Shown here one piece after another: positions 54,532 to 63,925 of a DNA stretch of 64,000 nt. This stretch comes from a candidate division BRC1 bacterium ADurb.Bin183 (lineage in GTDB: Bacteria; Sumerlaeota; Sumerlaeia; MWCT01): positions 39,916 through 103,915 of the forward strand of contig MWCT01000012.1 of the NCBI GenBank assembly GCA_002070185.1, read 5' to 3'. The notes under the pieces were generated by a model, which was given only the letters and a program-made list of their open reading frames with translations, was not told the origin of the DNA and did not search any database. A program made the translations under genes and the position numbers. Every line of letters begins with the position of its first letter. The first letter of the stretch is position 1.

Positions 54532-54716
54532 TCGGACACCTCCTCAACGCGAAGCAGATAACCGACCTTGCGGATCATGCCTTGAATTTGAGGCGTGGCA
54601 TTGTGAACCGCCTTTGAATTTATTTTTTTCAAGCCCAGGGCGGCAACTGTTCTTTTATGGCTTTCTTCGCGTCCTATGGGGCTTCTCACGAGTTCAACTT
54701 TAATCTTTTTAGCCAC
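54528..54716 (-). CDS. rpmD: 50S ribosomal protein L30
   Basis: The 62-residue protein (KIKVELVRSPIGREESHKRTV, then LGLKKINSKAVHNATPQIQGMIRKVGYLLRVEE) is a normal-size uL30 that binds 23S rRNA. It overlaps rplO by four bases and follows rpsE after 63 bases. Confidence 0.96.
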   Translation of the reverse strand: MAKKIKVELVRSPIGREESHKRTVAALGLKKINSKAVHNATPQIQGMIRKVGYLLRVEEVSE

Positions 54717-54779
54717 TTTATCTCTGCTCCATCGAAAGTTATATTATACAAAAAAAGTCAATCAGTTTTGATGCGCTCC

Positions 54780-55535
54780 TTAAGAGTGGGACGTTTTCCG
54801 ATGTCCGCGCTTTGTTGAAGGACGTCCTTCCTCTTCTGGCTCGCCATCTTCTTCGTATGCTTCGGCTGCTTCGGCTGCTTCTGCCGCATCGAGAGCCGGT
54901 TTATTTTGTTCATCTACCTGAGTTTGTCCCATAGCGGCGAGCATTTCACTGCGGGTCTGATTATATTTTTCAGCAAATTTTTTGCCGAGGAGATATTCGA
55001 CTGATTTGCCTCTTCGCTCGGAGATGCGCTGCGGGTCTTGCAAGCTGCGAAGTCCGGCGACTGTGGCTTTAACAACGTTCAAAGCGGTGTCGGTTCCGAG
55101 ACATTTGGTGAGAATATCTTTGAGTCCGGCGAGTGTGATGACGGCGCGCGCGGCTGGTCCGGCGATGATGCCGGTACCTTCGCTGGCGGGTTTGAGCATG
55201 ACGCGCGCTGCGCCGTAGATACCGGTCACTTCGTGGGGGATAGTGCGTCCTGTAATCGGAATGCGGAAGAGATTCTTTTTGGCGTCCTCCACTGCTTTTC
55301 GAATGGCATCCGGCACTTGGTTGGCTTTGCCATATCCTACGCCGACCATTCCTTTTTTATCGCCGACTGCCACGAGGGCACAAAAGCTGAAATGGCGTCC
55401 GCCTTTGACAACTTTGGCAACGCGGTTCAAGAAGATGACCTCTTCTGCCAGTTCAACCCCGCTTGTGGCGATGGACTCGGATGTGATGTCCATGTCTGCG
55501 CCTTCATAAAGGTTGGTAGATTTAATCCTTGTCAC
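54780..55535 (-). CDS. rpsE: 30S ribosomal protein S5 with C-terminal extension
   Basis: The core has [36 protein letters not shown], and [18 protein letters not shown], the usual double-stranded RNA-binding and C-terminal domains that help decoding fidelity. The protein has 251 residues against about 165-170 normally. About 50 extra residues at the C-terminus are Ala/Glu-rich ([21 protein letters not shown]) and end basic. The start is GTG at 55535 with AGGAG upstream; an inner ATG 14 codons later, with GAAGG, is also possible. Confidence 0.95.
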   Translation of the reverse strand: MTRIKSTNLYEGADMDITSESIATSGVELAEEVIFLNRVAKVVKGGRHFSFCALVAVGDKKGMVGVGYGKANQVPDAIRKAVEDAKKNLFRIPITGRTIPHEVTGIYGAARVMLKPASEGTGIIAGPAARAVITLAGLKDILTKCLGTDTALNVVKATVAGLRSLQDPQRISERRGKSVEYLLGKKFAEKYNQTRSEMLAAMGQTQVDEQNKPALDAAEAAEAAEAYEEDGEPEEEGRPSTKRGHRKTSHS

Positions 55536-55573
55536 GGTCTTTGACTCCTGCTCGCAAATAAAGTTCTATAAAA

Positions 55574-55951
55574 CTAAACAATAACACCGGCTTCTCTGAC
55601 TGCTTCCGCAATTGCTTTTACGCAGCCGTGGTAGCGATAACCAGCTCTATCAAACACCGCTTGTTTGATTCCTTTTTCAAGGAGCGCCTTGCCGGCGGCA
55701 AGCCCGAGCGTTTTGGCGTTTGCCACGTTGCAAAACGATTTTTTATCGCCTGCTTTGTTGGCTTTGGTGTTTGTGGTCAGGTTCATGATGGCGATGGAGC
55801 CTTCCGGCTTTGTGGCGTCATCGAGAACGCTGATATACAAGTGTTTCAATGATTTGTGGACACAGATGCGCGGGCGGTCCGCGCTACCTATGATTCGCTT
55901 GCGAATCCGGTAATGTCTGATTTTTCTGCGTAATTCCTTTGTCCGTTTCAT
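55574..55951 (-). CDS. rplR: 50S ribosomal protein L18
   Basis: The 125-residue protein has RKIRHYRIRKRIIGSADRPRICVHKSLKHLYISV and ends VFDRAGYRYHGCVKAIAEAVREAGV, the uL18 signatures that bind 5S rRNA with L5 and bL25. It sits between rpsE and rplF in spc order. Confidence 0.97.
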   Translation of the reverse strand: MKRTKELRRKIRHYRIRKRIIGSADRPRICVHKSLKHLYISVLDDATKPEGSIAIMNLTTNTKANKAGDKKSFCNVANAKTLGLAAGKALLEKGIKQAVFDRAGYRYHGCVKAIAEAVREAGVIV

Positions 55952-55977
55952 TTTACCATGCCGTTCTATGAGATTTA

Positions 55978-56517
55978 TTACTTGGTGCCGGATTTACCGA
56001 CTTTTCTCCGAACTTTTTCATCCGCATAACGAATTCCCTTGCCTTGGTAGGGTTCGGGAGGGCGTATCTTTCTAATGACTGCCGCCAGATGTCCCACTTT
56101 TTGTTTATCCGTGCCCTCGATTACAATTTGATTGGGCTTGGGGCAGGTAATCTTGATGCCTTCAGGGCTGGGGATGCGCGGGATATGGGACAAGCCGACT
56201 TGCAGGGTAAGCGCATTGCCTTCTATTTGGGCTCTAAAACCTACGCCGACGATTTCGAGTTCTTTTTTGTATCCTTTGGTAACGCCTATCATCATGTTGG
56301 TGATGAGGCGGTTATAAAGTCCATGGCAAGCCTTGCTGAATTTTTCATCGCTGATGCGGTGGACGAGTATATGGTCATCCTTTTTTTCAAGGGTGACCTG
56401 ATTGTTGCATTCCAGGGCAAGCGTGCCTTTGGGTCCCTGGACGGAAATTTTATTGCCCTCGAGAGAGATTTTGACATCTTTGGGGATGTTGATGGGGATT
56501 TTTCCTATACGCGACAC
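55978..56517 (-). CDS. rplF: 50S ribosomal protein L6
   Basis: The 179-residue protein has two similar alpha-beta domains, starting MSRIGKIPINIPKDV, and ends with RPPEPYQGKGIRYADEKVRRKVGK. It binds 23S rRNA near the sarcin-ricin loop and factor-binding site. Position between rplR and rpsH is standard. Confidence 0.97.
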   Translation of the reverse strand: MSRIGKIPINIPKDVKISLEGNKISVQGPKGTLALECNNQVTLEKKDDHILVHRISDEKFSKACHGLYNRLITNMMIGVTKGYKKELEIVGVGFRAQIEGNALTLQVGLSHIPRIPSPEGIKITCPKPNQIVIEGTDKQKVGHLAAVIRKIRPPEPYQGKGIRYADEKVRRKVGKSGTK

Positions 56518-56553
56518 TGTGATTTTCCTCCTGCTTCCCTTAGCGGAATCCTC

Positions 56554-56952
56554 TTACCAGATATTGCAAATGATCTCGCCGCCGATTTTTTTTCTACGAC
56601 AATCCCTGTCGGTCAGGATGCCTTGCGAGGTTGAGATGATGCTCAAGCCCAGTCCGCCCAGAACATAGGGTATATTATCTTTTGAGATATATTTGCGGAG
56701 ACCGGGTTTGCTCACGCGGACAAGACCGCTCAGGACTGGCTCGCGTTCGCCGGCATATTTCATGAATATGCGGATTGTTCCTTGGGCATTATTGCGCGTG
56801 ACTTTGTAATACTTGATGAATCCTTCTTCTTTGAGGATGCGCGCAATGGCTATTTTCATTTTGGATGCGGGAACATCCACAAAGTCTTTGTGCGTGGAAT
56901 TTGCGTTGCGAATGCGGGTCAGCATATCAGCGATGGGATCAGTTACGCTCAT
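56554..56952 (-). CDS. rpsH: 30S ribosomal protein S8
   Basis: The 132-residue protein has DPIADMLTRIRNANSTHKDFVDVPASKMK at the N-terminus and the C-terminal SIISTSQGILTDRDCRRKKIGGEI. It binds the central domain of 16S rRNA and represses the spc operon in E. coli. No repressor site was identified here. Confidence 0.97.
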   Translation of the reverse strand: MSVTDPIADMLTRIRNANSTHKDFVDVPASKMKIAIARILKEEGFIKYYKVTRNNAQGTIRIFMKYAGEREPVLSGLVRVSKPGLRKYISKDNIPYVLGGLGLSIISTSQGILTDRDCRRKKIGGEIICNIW

Positions 56953-56981
56953 TTTTTTCTCTACTCCCCTTCAATAAATTC

Positions 56982-57167
56982 TCACCAGCTGGACTTTGTA
57001 ACGCCGGGGATTTGCCCCTTGCTGGCGAGCATACGGAAACAGAGCCTGCACATGCGGAATTTGCGAAGGAACGCCCTCGATCTTCCGCAAAGCGGGCATC
57101 GGTTATACCGTCTCGTTTTAAATTTTGGTTTGCTTTGTGCTTTAATCTTAAGTGAAAGCCTTGCCAT
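56982..57167 (-). CDS. rpsN: 30S ribosomal protein S14, zinc type
   Basis: The 61-residue protein is the short zinc-binding form, with Cys24, Cys27, Cys40 and Cys43 ([15 protein letters not shown]). It ends with IPGVTKSSW. It binds the 3' major domain of 16S rRNA. Together with C+ S4 and L36 it shows a zinc-dependent ribosomal set in this block. Confidence 0.97.
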   Translation of the reverse strand: MARLSLKIKAQSKPKFKTRRYNRCPLCGRSRAFLRKFRMCRLCFRMLASKGQIPGVTKSSW

Positions 57168-57182
57168 GAAACACCTCCCAAA

Positions 57183-57731
57183 TTACCGTTCGCGGAACGG
57201 CATGCCGAACAATCTGAGTAATTCCCGCGCTTCTTCGTCCGTCTTGGCGGTTGTTACGGTTGTGACATTAAGACCTCTGATTTTGGCTACCTTGCTGTAG
57301 TCCAGTTCCATAAAGATGAGATGTTCGCGGATGCCGATGCTGTGGGTGCCTCTGCCGTCGAAAGCATCTGGCGGCAGACCGCGGAAGTCTCGGATACGGG
57401 GTATGGCGACGTTGATAAAACGGTCCAGGAATTCATACATCATCGCCCCGCGCAGTGTGGCGCAGCATCCGACCGGCATGCCTGCGCGCACTTTGAAAGC
57501 GGAGATGGATTTTGAACAGCGTGTGATTTTGGGTTTTTGCCCGGCAATCAAGGAGAGTTCCTGCTGTGCGGAATCCATTTCTTTAATATCGCGCGAGGCG
57601 TCCCCGACGCCCATGTTAAGGACGATTTTGGTAATGCGGGGGACTTGCATGATGTTTTTGTAGTTAAACTTTTTCATCATCGCGGGAACGATTTCCTTGC
57701 GATATATTTCTGCGAGCCTGGGAACCTGCAT
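57183..57731 (-). CDS. rplE: 50S ribosomal protein L5
   Basis: The protein has [67 protein letters not shown] and [30 protein letters not shown], the uL5 signatures that bind 5S rRNA and contact S13 in the small subunit. I use the ATG at 57731, giving 182 residues, after GAGGAGG; a TTG three codons earlier is too close to that site. Confidence 0.96.
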   Translation of the reverse strand: MQVPRLAEIYRKEIVPAMMKKFNYKNIMQVPRITKIVLNMGVGDASRDIKEMDSAQQELSLIAGQKPKITRCSKSISAFKVRAGMPVGCCATLRGAMMYEFLDRFINVAIPRIRDFRGLPPDAFDGRGTHSIGIREHLIFMELDYSKVAKIRGLNVTTVTTAKTDEEARELLRLFGMPFRER

Positions 57732-57766
57732 GGCGCTCAAATCCTCCTCGTTTTAGAACAACCTCA

Positions 57767-58087
57767 TCAAATATCCGCCCCGCATTTTTTGCAAACGCGG
57801 ACGCGGGTTTTATCTTCCACAACCTTTGCTCCGACTCTGGTTGGTTGGTTGCATTTAGGGCATATCAACATGAGTTTCGAGAGATGGACAGGTGCTTCTC
57901 TTGTGATTCGACCGCCCGGTTTTTGGGGGTCGCGGGTGCGTTTGTGCTGGGTGATGAAATTGATGTTTTCAACGATGGCTTTATCTGTTGATGGATACAC
58001 CCGCAACACTTTTCCCGCTTTGCCTTTATCTTGGGATTTGCCCGAGATGACAAGGACTCGGTCTTCTTTTCTAATTCTGAATGACAT
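57767..58087 (-). CDS. rplX: 50S ribosomal protein L24
   Basis: The 106-residue protein begins with a KOW motif (RIRKEDRVLVISGKSQDKGKAGKVLRVYPSTDK). Two CxxC pairs near the C-terminus (CPKC, CKKC) could bind zinc. L24 starts large-subunit assembly by binding the 5' end of 23S rRNA. Confidence 0.97.
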   Translation of the reverse strand: MSFRIRKEDRVLVISGKSQDKGKAGKVLRVYPSTDKAIVENINFITQHKRTRDPQKPGGRITREAPVHLSKLMLICPKCNQPTRVGAKVVEDKTRVRVCKKCGADI

Positions 58088-58115
58088 GATTCCGCTACCT
58101 CCGGAACTTCGCTGG

Positions 58116-58484
58116 CTAAATGACTTCCGGCGCCAGTGAAATTATCTTGGCAAAATTCTTTTTTCTCAATTCGCGGGCGACCGCGCCAAAGATGCGGGTT
58201 CCCACGGGTTCATTATTTGCGTTCACAATCACTGCGGCATTATCGTCAAAGCGGATATAGGAGCCGTCCTCGCGGCGGACTTCTTTGACTGTTCTGACGA
58301 TGACGGCTCGCACTTTGGCTTTCTTTTTTACGACGCCGTCGGGAGACGCCATGCGAACGGAGCAGAGGATGATATCGCCCACATGGGCATAACGCCGTTT
58401 GCTTCCGCCGAGGACGCAATAACAGCGGAGTTTTTTTGCGCCTGTGTTATCCGCCACATTAAGTAGTGTATATACCTGAATCAT
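58116..58484 (-). CDS. rplN: 50S ribosomal protein L14
   Basis: The 122-residue protein begins [24 protein letters not shown] and has [23 protein letters not shown] and [31 protein letters not shown]. It forms a bridge to 16S rRNA in the 70S ribosome. Position between rpsQ and rplX is standard. Confidence 0.98.
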   Translation of the reverse strand: MIQVYTLLNVADNTGAKKLRCYCVLGGSKRRYAHVGDIILCSVRMASPDGVVKKKAKVRAVIVRTVKEVRREDGSYIRFDDNAAVIVNANNEPVGTRIFGAVARELRKKNFAKIISLAPEVI

Positions 58485-58551
58485 CTTGCATCATCCCTTG
58501 GTTAAATTTCAAACCTCATCAAACGATGCGGCTCTAAATCCGTTCTTCGGC

Positions 58552-58821
58552 TTATTTTTGCCGTTGGAGTATTTCCGCCACGCGCCAGCGTTTGAGACGG
58601 CTGATAGGGCGCGTCTCCACAACGCGGACGACATCGCCAATTTTGCACTGATTATCTTTATCGTGGGCGTAGATTTTTTTGGTGTTGATAACTCTTTTAT
58701 TGTAACGCGTGTGCACCAAAAAGCGGTCAATGGCGATGACCACGGTCTGATTCATCTTGTTGCTGACAACGCGACCCACTCTTGTTTTGTAACGTCGTCC
58801 TGTCTCTTTCACTTCCGCCAT
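58552..58821 (-). CDS. rpsQ: 30S ribosomal protein S17
   Basis: The 89-residue protein starts at the ATG at 58821 (MAEVKETGRRYKTRVG), after GGGAGG. A frame reaching back to 58854 has 11 untypical residues. The OB fold has SNKMNQTVVIAIDRFLVHTRYNKRV and GDVVRVVETRPISRLKRW, as in uS17, which binds the 5' domain of 16S rRNA. Confidence 0.97.
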   Translation of the reverse strand: MAEVKETGRRYKTRVGRVVSNKMNQTVVIAIDRFLVHTRYNKRVINTKKIYAHDKDNQCKIGDVVRVVETRPISRLKRWRVAEILQRQK

Positions 58822-58895
58822 GAAACGGCCTCCCTGTATTCTTGAGCCCGTCATCTTAAGGGCGATGGGGCTTCTCCGGTTGCCCGGGCGATAAT

Positions 58896-59090
58896 TTATA
58901 CTTTTACGCCTTTTTGGCGCAGAACAGTAAGAATCCTTGCGATGTCTCTGCGGGTATTGCGAATAATCATGACGTTGTCCAATTCTTTTGTAGCCGCGCG
59001 CACCCGCCCTTTAAAAAGACCTTCTCTGAGTTGATCCAGACGGAGCATGAGGTCTTCGACGCTTAAATTTCGCAACTCTTGTATCTTCAC
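58896..59090 (-). CDS. rpmC: 50S ribosomal protein L29
   Basis: The 64-residue helical protein (KIQELRNLSVEDLMLRLDQLREGLFKGRV, ending RNTRRDIARILTVLRQKGVKV) is uL29, which sits beside the peptide exit and helps dock SRP and trigger factor. Confidence 0.96.
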   Translation of the reverse strand: MKIQELRNLSVEDLMLRLDQLREGLFKGRVRAATKELDNVMIIRNTRRDIARILTVLRQKGVKV

Positions 59091-59117
59091 TGGAACAGAA
59101 CCTCCTATACAGTCGCC

Positions 59118-59531
59118 TTAAAATAATTCCCTTGTGACGAACTTCGTTTTGACAGTCAGTTTATGCGCGGCTTTGTTAAAGGCATCTCTTGCGATTTCCT
59201 CGGATATGCCCTCGATTTCAAACAGGATGCGCCCTGGTTTGATAACCGCGACCCAGCCTTCCGGGTTGCCTTTTCCGCCGCCCATACGCGTTTCGGGCGG
59301 TTTTTTAGTTATGGGCTTATCTGGGAATATGTTAATCCAGAGTTTGCCTCCGCGTTTGACTTTGCGCATGATGGCGATGCGGGCGGCTTCAATCTGACGG
59401 CTGGTCACCCAGCCGCAATTGACAGCTTTCAAGCCATATTCGCCGAAGTTTAAGTTTCCTCCGCGATATGCCATGCCCTGCATTCTGCCTTTTTGAACCT
59501 TGCGATGCTTGACTCTTTTAGGAACCAGCAT
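59118..59531 (-). CDS. rplP: 50S ribosomal protein L16
   Basis: The 137-residue protein has [31 protein letters not shown] and [31 protein letters not shown]. uL16 is a late-assembly protein near the A-site tRNA elbow. It follows rpsC after six bases. Confidence 0.98.
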   Translation of the reverse strand: MLVPKRVKHRKVQKGRMQGMAYRGGNLNFGEYGLKAVNCGWVTSRQIEAARIAIMRKVKRGGKLWINIFPDKPITKKPPETRMGGGKGNPEGWVAVIKPGRILFEIEGISEEIARDAFNKAAHKLTVKTKFVTRELF

Positions 59532-59537
59532 AGTGTT

Positions 59538-60203
59538 TTATGCCTCCGCTTCCACCGTATTCTGGGCGACTCCTTTTTGTGTGAAAACTTCGCCCAGGAA
59601 GATCCAAACTTTAATGCCGATTGCCCCGTATTTTGTATGGGCAACGGCAAAACCAAAATCAATATTAGCGCGCAGCGTGTGCAGGGGGACGCGTCCTTCG
59701 CGGGACCATTCGGAGCGCGCCATTTCGGCGCCGGCGAGGCGTCCCTTGCAGCTGATTCTGATGCCTTGTCCGCCCATCTTGAGCGTTGTCTGAACTGATT
59801 TTTTTAGGGCGCGGCGGAAGCTGATTCGGCGCAGGAGTTGCGCTGCGACGTTTTCCGCGACGAACTGGGCGACCAGATCAGGTTTGCGTATTTCGTTTAT
59901 GTTGATAAAAATTCTTTTTTTGGTCATTGCTTCAAGGCTTTTGCGCAGGGTTTCGATTTCCGCGCCTTTGCGTCCGATGATAATGCCCGGACGCGCTGTG
60001 TGGATGGTGATTTTGGCTCGGTCTGACGCGCGGTCAATTTCGACTCGAGCAATGCCTGCGTGATGGAATTTGTTTTTGATTTCTTCGCGGATTTTAATAT
60101 CTTCGTGCAGGAGTTCCGCATATTCTTTTTTGGAGAACCAGCGAGATTCCCAATCCTTCACAATTCCGAGCCGCAACCCAATGGGATTTACCTTTTGCCC
60201 CAC
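59538..60203 (-). CDS. rpsC: 30S ribosomal protein S3
   Basis: The 221-residue protein has the N-terminal helices ([23 protein letters not shown]), a type II KH domain ([12 protein letters not shown] region written here as [20 protein letters not shown]) and the C-terminal domain with [25 protein letters not shown]. It lines the mRNA entry channel. Confidence 0.97.
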   Translation of the reverse strand: MGQKVNPIGLRLGIVKDWESRWFSKKEYAELLHEDIKIREEIKNKFHHAGIARVEIDRASDRAKITIHTARPGIIIGRKGAEIETLRKSLEAMTKKRIFININEIRKPDLVAQFVAENVAAQLLRRISFRRALKKSVQTTLKMGGQGIRISCKGRLAGAEMARSEWSREGRVPLHTLRANIDFGFAVAHTKYGAIGIKVWIFLGEVFTQKGVAQNTVEAEA

Positions 60204-60275
60204 TTATCAAGCCTCCTTCATAGCCCTTTCAATTAATCTATCTTAAACTTTATCCCCTGTTGGGAAATTAATTTG

Positions 60276-60641
60276 TCACTCTCCCAATTCAATGGTTATA
60301 TGACAGCTGCGTTTGCGAATCCGAAACGCGCGCCCCATGGCATGGGGTTGCATGCGTTTCGTGGTCGGGCCCCCGTCCACAAAGACGCGTGAGATGACCA
60401 GATTATCCGTATCGGCGTGTTTTTTTCTGTCCACTCCGGCGACGGCGGCTTTGATGAGCCGCTGAATTGCGGGAACCGCCGAGGGTCGAGGAGTGACAGC
60501 AAGGACGTTGAGGGCTTCGCGCACGGACATGCCTCGAATACGGTCCGCCACAAGGCGCGCCTTGCGGGCGGGGATATGCAGATATCGCAAAGTCGCCGAC
60601 GCGACATTAAATCCTTTTGTTTCTTTAGCCTGTTTACCCAT
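60276..60641 (-). CDS. rplV: 50S ribosomal protein L22
   Basis: The 121-residue protein has ATLRYLHIPARKARLVADRIRGMSVREALNVL and the loop and end FVDGGPTTKRMQPHAMGRAFRIRKRSCHITIEL. Its beta hairpin lines the exit tunnel. A second overlapping open frame at 60296-60664 is a shadow. Confidence 0.97.
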   Translation of the reverse strand: MGKQAKETKGFNVASATLRYLHIPARKARLVADRIRGMSVREALNVLAVTPRPSAVPAIQRLIKAAVAGVDRKKHADTDNLVISRVFVDGGPTTKRMQPHAMGRAFRIRKRSCHITIELGE

Positions 60642-60707
60642 GAGATCCCAAACCTCCCTGACACATCACTTTACACGCAAAAATATATCCATCAAAACCG
60701 TTTAATC

Positions 60708-60998
60708 TTATTTGCCGCCCGGTGCCGCTTTCTTGGCAGATTTTCCTCCATGAGAGCGGAATGTTCGGCTTGGCGCAAATTCGCCCAGTTTGTGCCCCAC
60801 CATGTTTTCGTTGATGAATACAGGAACAAACTGTTTGCCATTGTGGACGGCTATAGTCAAGCCCACCATTAGCGGGGAGACCATAGAGCGGCGCGACCAT
60901 GTCTTTATGACTTTGCGGTCGCCTGACGCTTGCGCCAATTGTGCTCTCTGAGCGAGTTTTGGATCGATAAATGGTCCTTTTTTCAGCGAACGGGGCAT
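60708..60998 (-). CDS. rpsS: 30S ribosomal protein S19
   Basis: The 96-residue protein begins [20 protein letters not shown] and has [30 protein letters not shown] and [20 protein letters not shown]. It sits in the head of the small subunit with S13. Confidence 0.98.
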   Translation of the reverse strand: MPRSLKKGPFIDPKLAQRAQLAQASGDRKVIKTWSRRSMVSPLMVGLTIAVHNGKQFVPVFINENMVGHKLGEFAPSRTFRSHGGKSAKKAAPGGK

Positions 60999-61015
60999 AT
61001 TCGTGTCAATCCTCC

Positions 61016-61843
61016 CTATTTTTTACCTCTGCGCTTCACAATCAATTTATTGGAGACTTTATTAACTTTTCTTGTTTTGCAGCCTTTGGCAGGGACACCC
61101 CAAGGGGAAGTGGGATGACCGCCGGAAGCCTTGCCTTCGCCGCCGCCCATAGGATGGTCAATGGGGTTCATCGCCACGCCGCGGGTGTGCGGTTTGCGTC
61201 CGAGCCAACGTTTGCGCCCTGCTTTTCCCAGCGAGATGTTTTCATGTTCTAAGTTGCCTACCACCCCGATGGTTGCGCGGCATTCGGGCTGGAAGAGGCG
61301 CATTTCGCCGGAAGGCATTTTAACGTGGATATATTTTCCTTCTTTAGCCATAATCTGTCCGAAAGAACCGGCGCTTTTGGCAATCTGCGCGCCTTTGCCG
61401 GGTTTAAGTTCGATATTGTGAACGAAAGTTCCAAGGGGAACGTTTTTTAAAGGCATATTGTTGCCAACTCGAATTTCGACGTTATCGCCTGAGATTATCT
61501 GCGCTCCGACGGCAAGACCATCGGGTGCGATGATATAACGTTTTTCGCCATCCACATAGTTGAGGAGCGCGATGCGGGCGGTGCGGTTGGGGTCATATTC
61601 AATGGCTTTAACTTTGGCGGGAATGTTGTCCTTATCTCTTTTAAAATCAATGAGGCGGTAACGGCGTTTATGCCCGCCGCCGCGGAAACGAATGGTTACC
61701 CTGCCTCTGTTGTTTCTGCCGCCTGATTTTGAAATTGGGCGAAGGAGACTCTTCTCGGGTCCCGTTTTTGTAATTTCTTCAAAGGTGGAACCGGTCATTT
61801 GCCGGCGACTTGGGGTATAGGGTTTAAAAGTTTTCTGGGGCAT
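61016..61843 (-). CDS. rplB: 50S ribosomal protein L2
   Basis: The 275-residue protein has the uL2 signatures [51 protein letters not shown] and, near the peptidyl-transferase centre, [19 protein letters not shown]. It is needed for subunit association and tRNA binding. Confidence 0.98.
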   Translation of the reverse strand: MPQKTFKPYTPSRRQMTGSTFEEITKTGPEKSLLRPISKSGGRNNRGRVTIRFRGGGHKRRYRLIDFKRDKDNIPAKVKAIEYDPNRTARIALLNYVDGEKRYIIAPDGLAVGAQIISGDNVEIRVGNNMPLKNVPLGTFVHNIELKPGKGAQIAKSAGSFGQIMAKEGKYIHVKMPSGEMRLFQPECRATIGVVGNLEHENISLGKAGRKRWLGRKPHTRGVAMNPIDHPMGGGEGKASGGHPTSPWGVPAKGCKTRKVNKVSNKLIVKRRGKK

Positions 61844-61892
61844 CTTCAGGTCCTTTTTCCGTATCTTTCTAAGGGTTTTACCCTCCCAAAAA

Positions 61893-62180
61893 TTAGATAA
61901 GTTTAATACTCTCGCCTTCTCGCAATTTTACAAACGCTTTTTTCCAATCGGAGCGCCATCCTTGTTTATAGCGGACTCTTTTGGGTTTGCCTTTGACGCG
62001 GATGGTATTGACGCTGAGGACATGCACGTTAAAGGCGTCTTCCACGGCTTTTTTAATTTCTTTTTTATTGGCTTTGATGCTAACTTTGAACTCGTATTGT
62101 TTCTCGCCCTCTTTTTCACTTTTTGCGAGGCTGCGTTCCGAGTGAATCGGTTTTTCTATAATGACATAAGGATTTTTCAT
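61893..62180 (-). CDS. rplW: 50S ribosomal protein L23
   Basis: The 95-residue protein ([20 protein letters not shown] and [24 protein letters not shown]) is uL23, at the exit of the peptide tunnel where trigger factor and SRP dock. Its ATG overlaps the rplD stop by four bases. Confidence 0.97.
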   Translation of the reverse strand: MKNPYVIIEKPIHSERSLAKSEKEGEKQYEFKVSIKANKKEIKKAVEDAFNVHVLSVNTIRVKGKPKRVRYKQGWRSDWKKAFVKLREGESIKLI

Positions 62181-62800
62181 GCGAGCATTTCCTCCATCTT
62201 TTTGAGGGCGGTTTTTGTTATGACAATGTTGTCGTGATTGAGAAGATCGTATATGTTGATATTCTCCGCCAAAATAACGGAGACATGGGGTAGATTACGG
62301 CAGGAAAGGTAGAAGTTGCGCTCTGTTTTATTGAGAACGATAAGGGTATCGCCGTAAGCGCCAAGGCTTTTTAAAAGGATAAGGGCATCCTTTGTTTTTG
62401 GTTTTTCATATTCAAAGTCCTCAATAATGAAGACTTTGTTATTCTGGGCAAAGCTGGTTAAAGCGGAAATGAATGCCTTGCGGCGTTTTTGCTTGTTGAC
62501 TTTGCAATCATAGTCATGGGGAACGGGTCCAAAGGTAACTGCGCCTCCGCGCCAGAGGGGCGAGCGATTGGAGCCGGCGCGGGCGCGTCCTGTTCCTTTT
62601 TGTCGCCATGGTTTGGCGCCGCCGCCGCTGGCTTCACCGCGGGTTTTGGTGTTGGCGGTTCCGCGCCGTTGGCGCAAGAGATATTGATTGAGCGCCTCGC
62701 GGACGCAATTCATGTTAATCTCGCCTTCAAAGAGGCTGGGGGTCAAGGGGATGTTTCCCGCTTCTTTACCATCTTTATTATAGACTTTAACTTCAGGCAT
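62177..62800 (-). CDS. rplD: 50S ribosomal protein L4
   Basis: The 207-residue protein has KTRGEASGGGAKPWRQKGTGRARAGSNRSPLWRGGAVTFGP, the extended tunnel-lining loop of uL4. In E. coli L4 represses the S10 operon through its leader; the leader here seems too short for that mechanism. Confidence 0.97.
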   Translation of the reverse strand: MPEVKVYNKDGKEAGNIPLTPSLFEGEINMNCVREALNQYLLRQRRGTANTKTRGEASGGGAKPWRQKGTGRARAGSNRSPLWRGGAVTFGPVPHDYDCKVNKQKRRKAFISALTSFAQNNKVFIIEDFEYEKPKTKDALILLKSLGAYGDTLIVLNKTERNFYLSCRNLPHVSVILAENINIYDLLNHDNIVITKTALKKMEEMLA

Positions 62801-62806
62801 AACACA

Positions 62807-63457
62807 TTACCGCTTGGCGGCTTTTGCCTCCTTTTTTTGCTTTTTGCAGATAAGAACATAAGCGTTGGTGTGCCCGGGAATCGAGCCTTTGACCATGATG
62901 ATATTTTTATCTTTCTGCATTCCGATAACCTTAAGATTAAGCATGGTGCGCTGTTTGTTGCCCATTTGTCCGGGCATTTTTTTACCTTTGCGAACGCGCG
63001 AAGGGTCGGAGGAACCGCCCATGGAGCCTACGCCGCGATGGTATTTGGAACCGTGTGATTCGGGTCCGCGATGCCCATGCCAACGTTTTATGGTTCCTTG
63101 GAAGCCGCGCCCTTTGCTCACGCCTTCCACATTGACGCGCTCTCCTTCCTCAAAGATGCTCACATCGAGGGCTTGCCCTAATTCGTAACTGGATGAATCA
63201 TCCACGCGAAATTCGCGTATAATTCGAGTTGGAGCCAGATTTATTTTTTTGAAGAGTCCGGATTCGGGCTTGCTGACCAGGCGTTCAGGTTTTTTATCGA
63301 ACCCCAACTGCAGGGCGCAATAGCCATGTTTGCCTTTTTCCTTTTTTTGAAGGATCGGGCAGGGCCCGGCTTCGATAAGTGTGACTGGAATCAGGACCCC
63401 TTCTTTATCGAAAATCTGGGTCATCCCAAGTTTTTTGCCAATCAACCCCAGCGTCAT
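62807..63457 (-). CDS. rplC: 50S ribosomal protein L3
   Basis: The 216-residue protein starts at the ATG at 63457 (MTLGLIGKKLGMTQIFDKEG), after AGGAAGG. An upstream in-frame start at 63493 adds 12 untypical residues. VSKGRGFQGTIKRWHGHRGPESHGSKYHRGVGSMG is the uL3 core. It helps start large-subunit assembly. Confidence 0.97.
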   Translation of the reverse strand: MTLGLIGKKLGMTQIFDKEGVLIPVTLIEAGPCPILQKKEKGKHGYCALQLGFDKKPERLVSKPESGLFKKINLAPTRIIREFRVDDSSSYELGQALDVSIFEEGERVNVEGVSKGRGFQGTIKRWHGHRGPESHGSKYHRGVGSMGGSSDPSRVRKGKKMPGQMGNKQRTMLNLKVIGMQKDKNIIMVKGSIPGHTNAYVLICKKQKKEAKAAKR

Positions 63458-63521
63458 AGAATCACCTTCCTGGTTTATTTCATTCTCTGCCACATGTCAC
63501 CGCAGGAAATCCCCAGTCCTG

Positions 63522-63830
63522 TCAGGTAAGTTTGATCTCCACATTCACACCAGCCGGGAGATCAATTTCAGTCAAGGCATCCAGCGTTTTCTGTGTCGGC
63601 TGCAAGATGTCAATAAGACGTTTGTGTTTGCGAATTTCAAACTGCTCGCGGGATTTTTTATCCACGTGAGGCGAACGCAGCACCGTGTAACGGCTGATAC
63701 GATTGGGAAGCGGGATAGGTCCGGAAATTTTTGCGCCGGTCCGTTTCAGCGTCTCCACAATCTCCTTCACGGACTGATCGAGCAGCCTGTTATCAAACGC
63801 CTGAAGGCCGATTCGGATTCTTTGTTGCAT
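63522..63830 (-). CDS. rpsJ: 30S ribosomal protein S10
   Basis: The 102-residue protein ([30 protein letters not shown], then [30 protein letters not shown]) is uS10, which binds the 16S 3' domain and also NusB in antitermination. It is the first gene of the S10 operon, with a TATAAT 27 bases before its ATG. The RBS is weak (GAAAG). Confidence 0.98.
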   Translation of the reverse strand: MQQRIRIGLQAFDNRLLDQSVKEIVETLKRTGAKISGPIPLPNRISRYTVLRSPHVDKKSREQFEIRKHKRLIDILQPTQKTLDALTEIDLPAGVNVEIKLT

Positions 63831-63856
63831 TTCTTTCGCATGCTCCCACAGAAAAC

Positions 63857-63862
63857 ATTATA
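63857..63862 (-). promoter_or_regulatory. Candidate -10 element of the S10 operon promoter
   Basis: A perfect TATAAT reads on the minus strand at 63862-63857, between the tuf terminator and rpsJ. No good -35 hexamer is present at 16-18 bases. A hairpin (63868-63884, ATTCGCC/GGCGAAT) lies just upstream. If used, the S10 operon would have a leader of about 20 nt. Confidence 0.45.
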
Positions 63863-63892
63863 AAGTCATTCGCCAAGGGCGAATTAAAAAAC

Positions 63893-63917
63893 AAAAAGGC
63901 GGCTTGATACAGCCGCC
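63893..63917 (-). terminator. Rho-independent terminator after tuf
   Basis: GGCGGCT (63898-63904) pairs with AGCCGCC (63911-63917) around a six-base loop. On the minus strand the stem is followed by TTTTTGTTTTTT. It lies nine bases past the tuf stop codon and separates tuf from rpsJ, at least in part. Confidence 0.88.
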
Positions 63918-63925
63918 AAATATCG

